Positions 61,151-64,000 of a stretch of 64,000 nt of DNA are shown piece after piece. Where the stretch lies: the NCBI RefSeq assembly GCF_004341165.1, contig NZ_SLZR01000013.1:1-64000 (forward strand), in the 5' to 3' direction. The translations under genes and the position numbers were made by a program. Origin of the DNA: Reinekea marinisedimentorum (GTDB lineage Bacteria; Pseudomonadota; Gammaproteobacteria; Pseudomonadales; Natronospirillaceae). A model generated the notes under the pieces. It searched no databases, was not told the DNA's origin, and saw nothing but the letters and a program-made list of their open reading frames with translations. Within the stretch, counting starts at the first letter, position 1. Every line of letters starts with the position of its first letter.

Positions 61151-64000
61151 ATGCAGCAGGTTCCGGTTAACCGCCGCAAGTACAACAAACTGGTCGCCAA
61201 CGAACTACTGGAAGACTTCGCCCTGCGCTTTACCGCCAAGCGCGCGCGTAAATGGTCATCGGGGTGGATCGCCAACACTGCGCTGGGCATTGTGTCGTTT
61301 CTGGTACTGGAGGCACTGGGCGGCTCCATCACGCTTTCGTACGGAACCATCAACGCCTTATGGGCCATTGCTGCCGTTTCTGGTGTGGTCATCTTCAGCG
61401 GCATCCCTATTTGCTATTACGCCGCCAAATATGGTGTGGATATCGATCTGCTCAGCCGCGGAGCGGGCTTTGGCTACATTGGCTCAACCATTGTTTCGCT
61501 CATTTATGCCTCGTTCACCTTTATCTTTTTTGCGCTGGAAGCTGCGATTATGTCGATGGCGATACAGCTGCTGTTCGGCATTCCGCTATTTTTGGGCTAC
61601 ATCATCAGCGCGGTGGTGGTGATACCGGTGGTGATAATGGGCATTACCAACATCAGCCGGTTTCAGATGGTTTCGCAGCCGTTATGGCTGGCGCTGCAAT
61701 TAATACCGCTCTACTTTGTGTTCAGCCACCCGGATGCTCAGCTCGATAGCTGGCTGAGCTACGCTGGTGTTACCGGTGATAAACAAGAATTCAACTGGCT
61801 GTTGTTTGGTGGCGCTTCAGCGGTGCTGCTTTCCATCGTGGCGCAGATTGGCGAGCAGGTAGACATACTGCGTTTTTTACCAGAGCAGAAAGAATGCGGC
61901 CGTACCAAGTGGTGGCTTTCTATGCTGTTCGGTGGCCCGGGCTGGATGCTATTTGGCGCGGCGAAGCTGGCGCTGGGCAGCTTTTTAGCCTGGCTGGTAA
62001 TCAGCCACGGCTTCAGCCCGGCCGAGGCCGGCGACCCGGCGCACATGTACCTGCAAGTGTTCCGCTACATGCTTTCCGATACCCAACTGGCGCTGATTGT
62101 GGCCAGTGTGTTCGTGATTATCTCGCAACTGAAAATCAATGTGGCCAACGCCTATGCCGGCTCGCTGGCGTGGTCTAACTTTTTCTCTCGGCTCACCCAC
62201 AGCCACCCCGGCCGCGTTGTGTGGATGGTGTTCAACGTTATTATCGCGCTGCTGCTGATGGAGCTGGGCGTTTACCAGCTGCTGGAAAAAACCCTGCAGG
62301 TTTATTCAGTGCTGGTGTTGGCGTGGATCGGCACGCTGGTGGCCGATTTGATCATCAACAAGCCGCTGGGTTTAAGCCCTAAAGGCATTGAGTTTAAGCG
62401 TTCGCAGCTGTTCGATGTAAACCCGGTAGGGCTGGGCTCTATGGTGATTGCCTCGGCCGTGGGGCTGGCGGCGCATCTGGATGTTTTCAACGAATTCGTC
62501 AAGGCGTTTGCCTCTTACATTGCCTTTGCCCTGCCCTTTATTACCGCGCCAATCATTGCGCTGCTCACGCGTAGCCGGTTTTATCTGGTTCAGCCCAATC
62601 ACGAAATACCGGTGCACCTGCATGGCGAAATACAGTGCGATATTTGCGAGCACAGCTTTGAGCATGAAGACATGGCCTTCTGCCCGGCCTACGGTGGCCA
62701 TATTTGCTCGCTGTGCTGTTCTTTGGATGTTCGCTGCCAGGACAAGTGCCGTAAAAAAGGCACGCTGGCGCAACAGATCCGTTCTCTGCTCAGGCCCATT
62801 GTGCCGAAGAGAATGCTCGGCTTGCTCGATTCGCCCATCAGCCATTTTTTGCTGGTACTGCTGTTAGTCAGCAGTTTTATGGGGGCCATCTTCCTGATTG
62901 CCTACAGCCAAATACCCGACCTTGCCCCGGAACATTTAAGCAGCATGACATCGGGCCTTGTACGCGCCTTTATCATGCTGTTGATTCCCGTTGGTATCAT
63001 CAGCGGCCTGTTTGTATTGGCACATAACAGCAGTAAAGCCGCGATCAAAGAATTACAGGCGCATGCGCAACTGCTCAGCCAGGAAATCACCGCGCACGAA
63101 ATCACCTCGCAAAAACTGGAAAAAGCCAAGCAACAGGCAGAAACCGCCAACAACGCCAAAAGCCGCTACCTGGCCGGGCTCAGTCACGAACTGCGTACAC
63201 CGCTGAACGTTCTGCTCGGTTATGCTCAGTTGCTGAGCCACGATGAAGAAATCCCACCGAAGAAACGTGAGTATGCGCAAATACTGCGCCGCAACGGAAA
63301 GCACCTATCCGACCTGCTGGAAGGCCTGCTGGAAATATCCAAAATTGAAGCCGGCCGTCTGGAATTACAACGCGAACAGATAGACCTGCACGGGCTGCTC
63401 AACGAACTGGCCGAAATGTTCCGCCTGCAGGCAAACCAGAAAGGACTCGGCTTTGAATTTACCTACAACCCTTCCCTGCCGGTACATATTGCAGCCGATA
63501 AGCAACGGCTGCGGCAAATTCTGATTAACCTGCTCAACAACGCCGTGAAATACACCGAAGCTGGCACCGTCAGCTTTAACGTCAGTTACCGCAACCAGGT
63601 GGCCAGCTTTGAAATTAGCGACACCGGCGATGGCTTAACGCAAAAAGACATTGAACAAATTTTTAAGCCTTTTGAGCGCATTGAAAATGACAACTCGAAA
63701 ATCATTTCCGGTACCGGCCTTGGGCTGACCATTTCCAACGCACTGGCCAGCCTGATGGGCGGCGAAATTTCCTGCAGCAGCACGCCCGGCAAAGGCAGCA
63801 CCTTCACCCTGAAGCTGATGCTTTCTGCCATTGATACGCCAAGCCTGAAACAGCCCCTACAAAGCAAAAACATTGTGGGTTACCACGGAGACCGACAAAC
63901 CATTCTGGTGGTGGATGACATTGAAGATCAGCGCATGCTGGTAAAAAACATCCTCAGCCCGCTGGGCTTTAATTTACTGCTGGCAGAAAGCGCAGAAGCG
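61151..64000 (+). CDS. NCS1 permease fused to hybrid histidine kinase (3' end outside window)
   Basis: An open frame of 950 codons from ATG 61151 to the window edge. Residues about 35-480 are an NCS1-type permease (purine/cytosine/allantoin family), with GVDIDLLSRGAGFGYIGS and VNPVGLGSMVIASAVGL blocks. A cysteine-rich patch at about 496-533 (CDIC...CPAY...CSLCC...CQDKC) resembles a zinc site. Two further membrane spans (about 565-635) and a coiled coil lead to HisKA (His679 in SHELRTP), a complete HATPase with GTGLGLTIS, and a receiver domain starting near 917 (Asp922-Asp923 visible; the phospho-Asp lies beyond). It is divergent from urtA. Transport-coupled sensing of a nitrogenous ligand is inferred, as in CbrA. 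Confidence 0.9.
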   Translation, partial: MQQVPVNRRKYNKLVANELLEDFALRFTAKRARKWSSGWIANTALGIVSFLVLEALGGSITLSYGTINALWAIAAVSGVVIFSGIPICYYAAKYGVDIDLLSRGAGFGYIGSTIVSLIYASFTFIFFALEAAIMSMAIQLLFGIPLFLGYIISAVVVIPVVIMGITNISRFQMVSQPLWLALQLIPLYFVFSHPDAQLDSWLSYAGVTGDKQEFNWLLFGGASAVLLSIVAQIGEQVDILRFLPEQKECGRTKWWLSMLFGGPGWMLFGAAKLALGSFLAWLVISHGFSPAEAGDPAHMYLQVFRYMLSDTQLALIVASVFVIISQLKINVANAYAGSLAWSNFFSRLTHSHPGRVVWMVFNVIIALLLMELGVYQLLEKTLQVYSVLVLAWIGTLVADLIINKPLGLSPKGIEFKRSQLFDVNPVGLGSMVIASAVGLAAHLDVFNEFVKAFASYIAFALPFITAPIIALLTRSRFYLVQPNHEIPVHLHGEIQCDICEHSFEHEDMAFCPAYGGHICSLCCSLDVRCQDKCRKKGTLAQQIRSLLRPIVPKRMLGLLDSPISHFLLVLLLVSSFMGAIFLIAYSQIPDLAPEHLSSMTSGLVRAFIMLLIPVGIISGLFVLAHNSSKAAIKELQAHAQLLSQEITAHEITSQKLEKAKQQAETANNAKSRYLAGLSHELRTPLNVLLGYAQLLSHDEEIPPKKREYAQILRRNGKHLSDLLEGLLEISKIEAGRLELQREQIDLHGLLNELAEMFRLQANQKGLGFEFTYNPSLPVHIAADKQRLRQILINLLNNAVKYTEAGTVSFNVSYRNQVASFEISDTGDGLTQKDIEQIFKPFERIENDNSKIISGTGLGLTISNALASLMGGEISCSSTPGKGSTFTLKLMLSAIDTPSLKQPLQSKNIVGYHGDRQTILVVDDIEDQRMLVKNILSPLGFNLLLAESAEA

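Noticed and set aside
1-64000. Transposase, integrase, tRNA or rRNA genes
   Set aside because: None was recognised in the reading frames or by motif; the repeats are not flanked by any transposase.

Overview
The window looks like chromosomal DNA of a marine, polysaccharide-degrading gammaproteobacterium, in the general sphere of Saccharophagus, Teredinibacter, Simiduia or Reinekea. This rests on acidic secreted CAZymes (GH5, PL7 alginate lyase, CBM13), Fur-type sites, a fecBCDE operon very like that of Enterobacteria, and urease/urt genes in the usual proteobacterial order. No rRNA, tRNA, CRISPR array, transposase or prophage was seen. The genus is an inference.

Layout. 0-1.4 kb: a truncated gene end and two divergent, paralogous purine-type phosphoribosyltransferases. 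1.4-14.8 kb: a minus-strand purine catabolic block, uraH, uraD, xdhC, xdhB, xdhA, allC, pucG, a TSUP exporter, hpxW, an amidase and hpxO. It covers xanthine to urate to 5-hydroxyisourate to OHCU to allantoin, then allantoate to ureidoglycine to oxalurate, plus an oxamate hydrolase. Allantoinase and a dedicated oxalurate-splitting enzyme are not in the window. 15.2-24.2 kb: MazG-like and DUF1289 proteins, a secreted GH5, a secreted alpha/beta hydrolase, a LysR/MBL-hydrolase pair and a PAS-GGDEF cyclase. 24.2-29 kb: ssnA and ygfK, a pair best known from anaerobic purine/selenium-linked clusters. 29.2-33.2 kb: bfd and fecBCDE, each with a Fur-like site. 33.3-45 kb: a carbohydrate locus (PL7, an unrecognised 804-residue secreted protein, a GH30-like/CBM13 enzyme and a GH29-like lipoprotein) interrupted by yeiH/yeiE. 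44.7-48.5 kb: gph, MazG-like, TSUP, and a MerR-aldo/keto reductase operon. 49-60.9 kb: a complete minus-strand urtABCDE-ureDABCEFG-hupE/ureJ system. 61.15 kb to the end: a divergent, unfinished gene fusing an NCS1 (purine/cytosine/allantoin-type) permease to a hybrid histidine kinase.

How it fits together. The window is largely a nitrogen-scavenging region. Purine salvage and degradation release urea and ammonia equivalents, external urea enters by UrtABCDE and is hydrolysed by a nickel urease, and a transporter-fused sensor kinase faces the urt/ure operon. The most unusual items are the NCS1-kinase fusion; an eight-unit REP array placed between urtA and urtB (analogous to the malE-malF REP); a second, unrelated GC-rich REP array downstream of the ure genes; three TGTTAACCA boxes spaced exactly 23 bp apart upstream of secreted hydrolases; nested palindromes in front of the carbohydrate genes; and an uncharacterised large secreted protein in a CAZyme locus.
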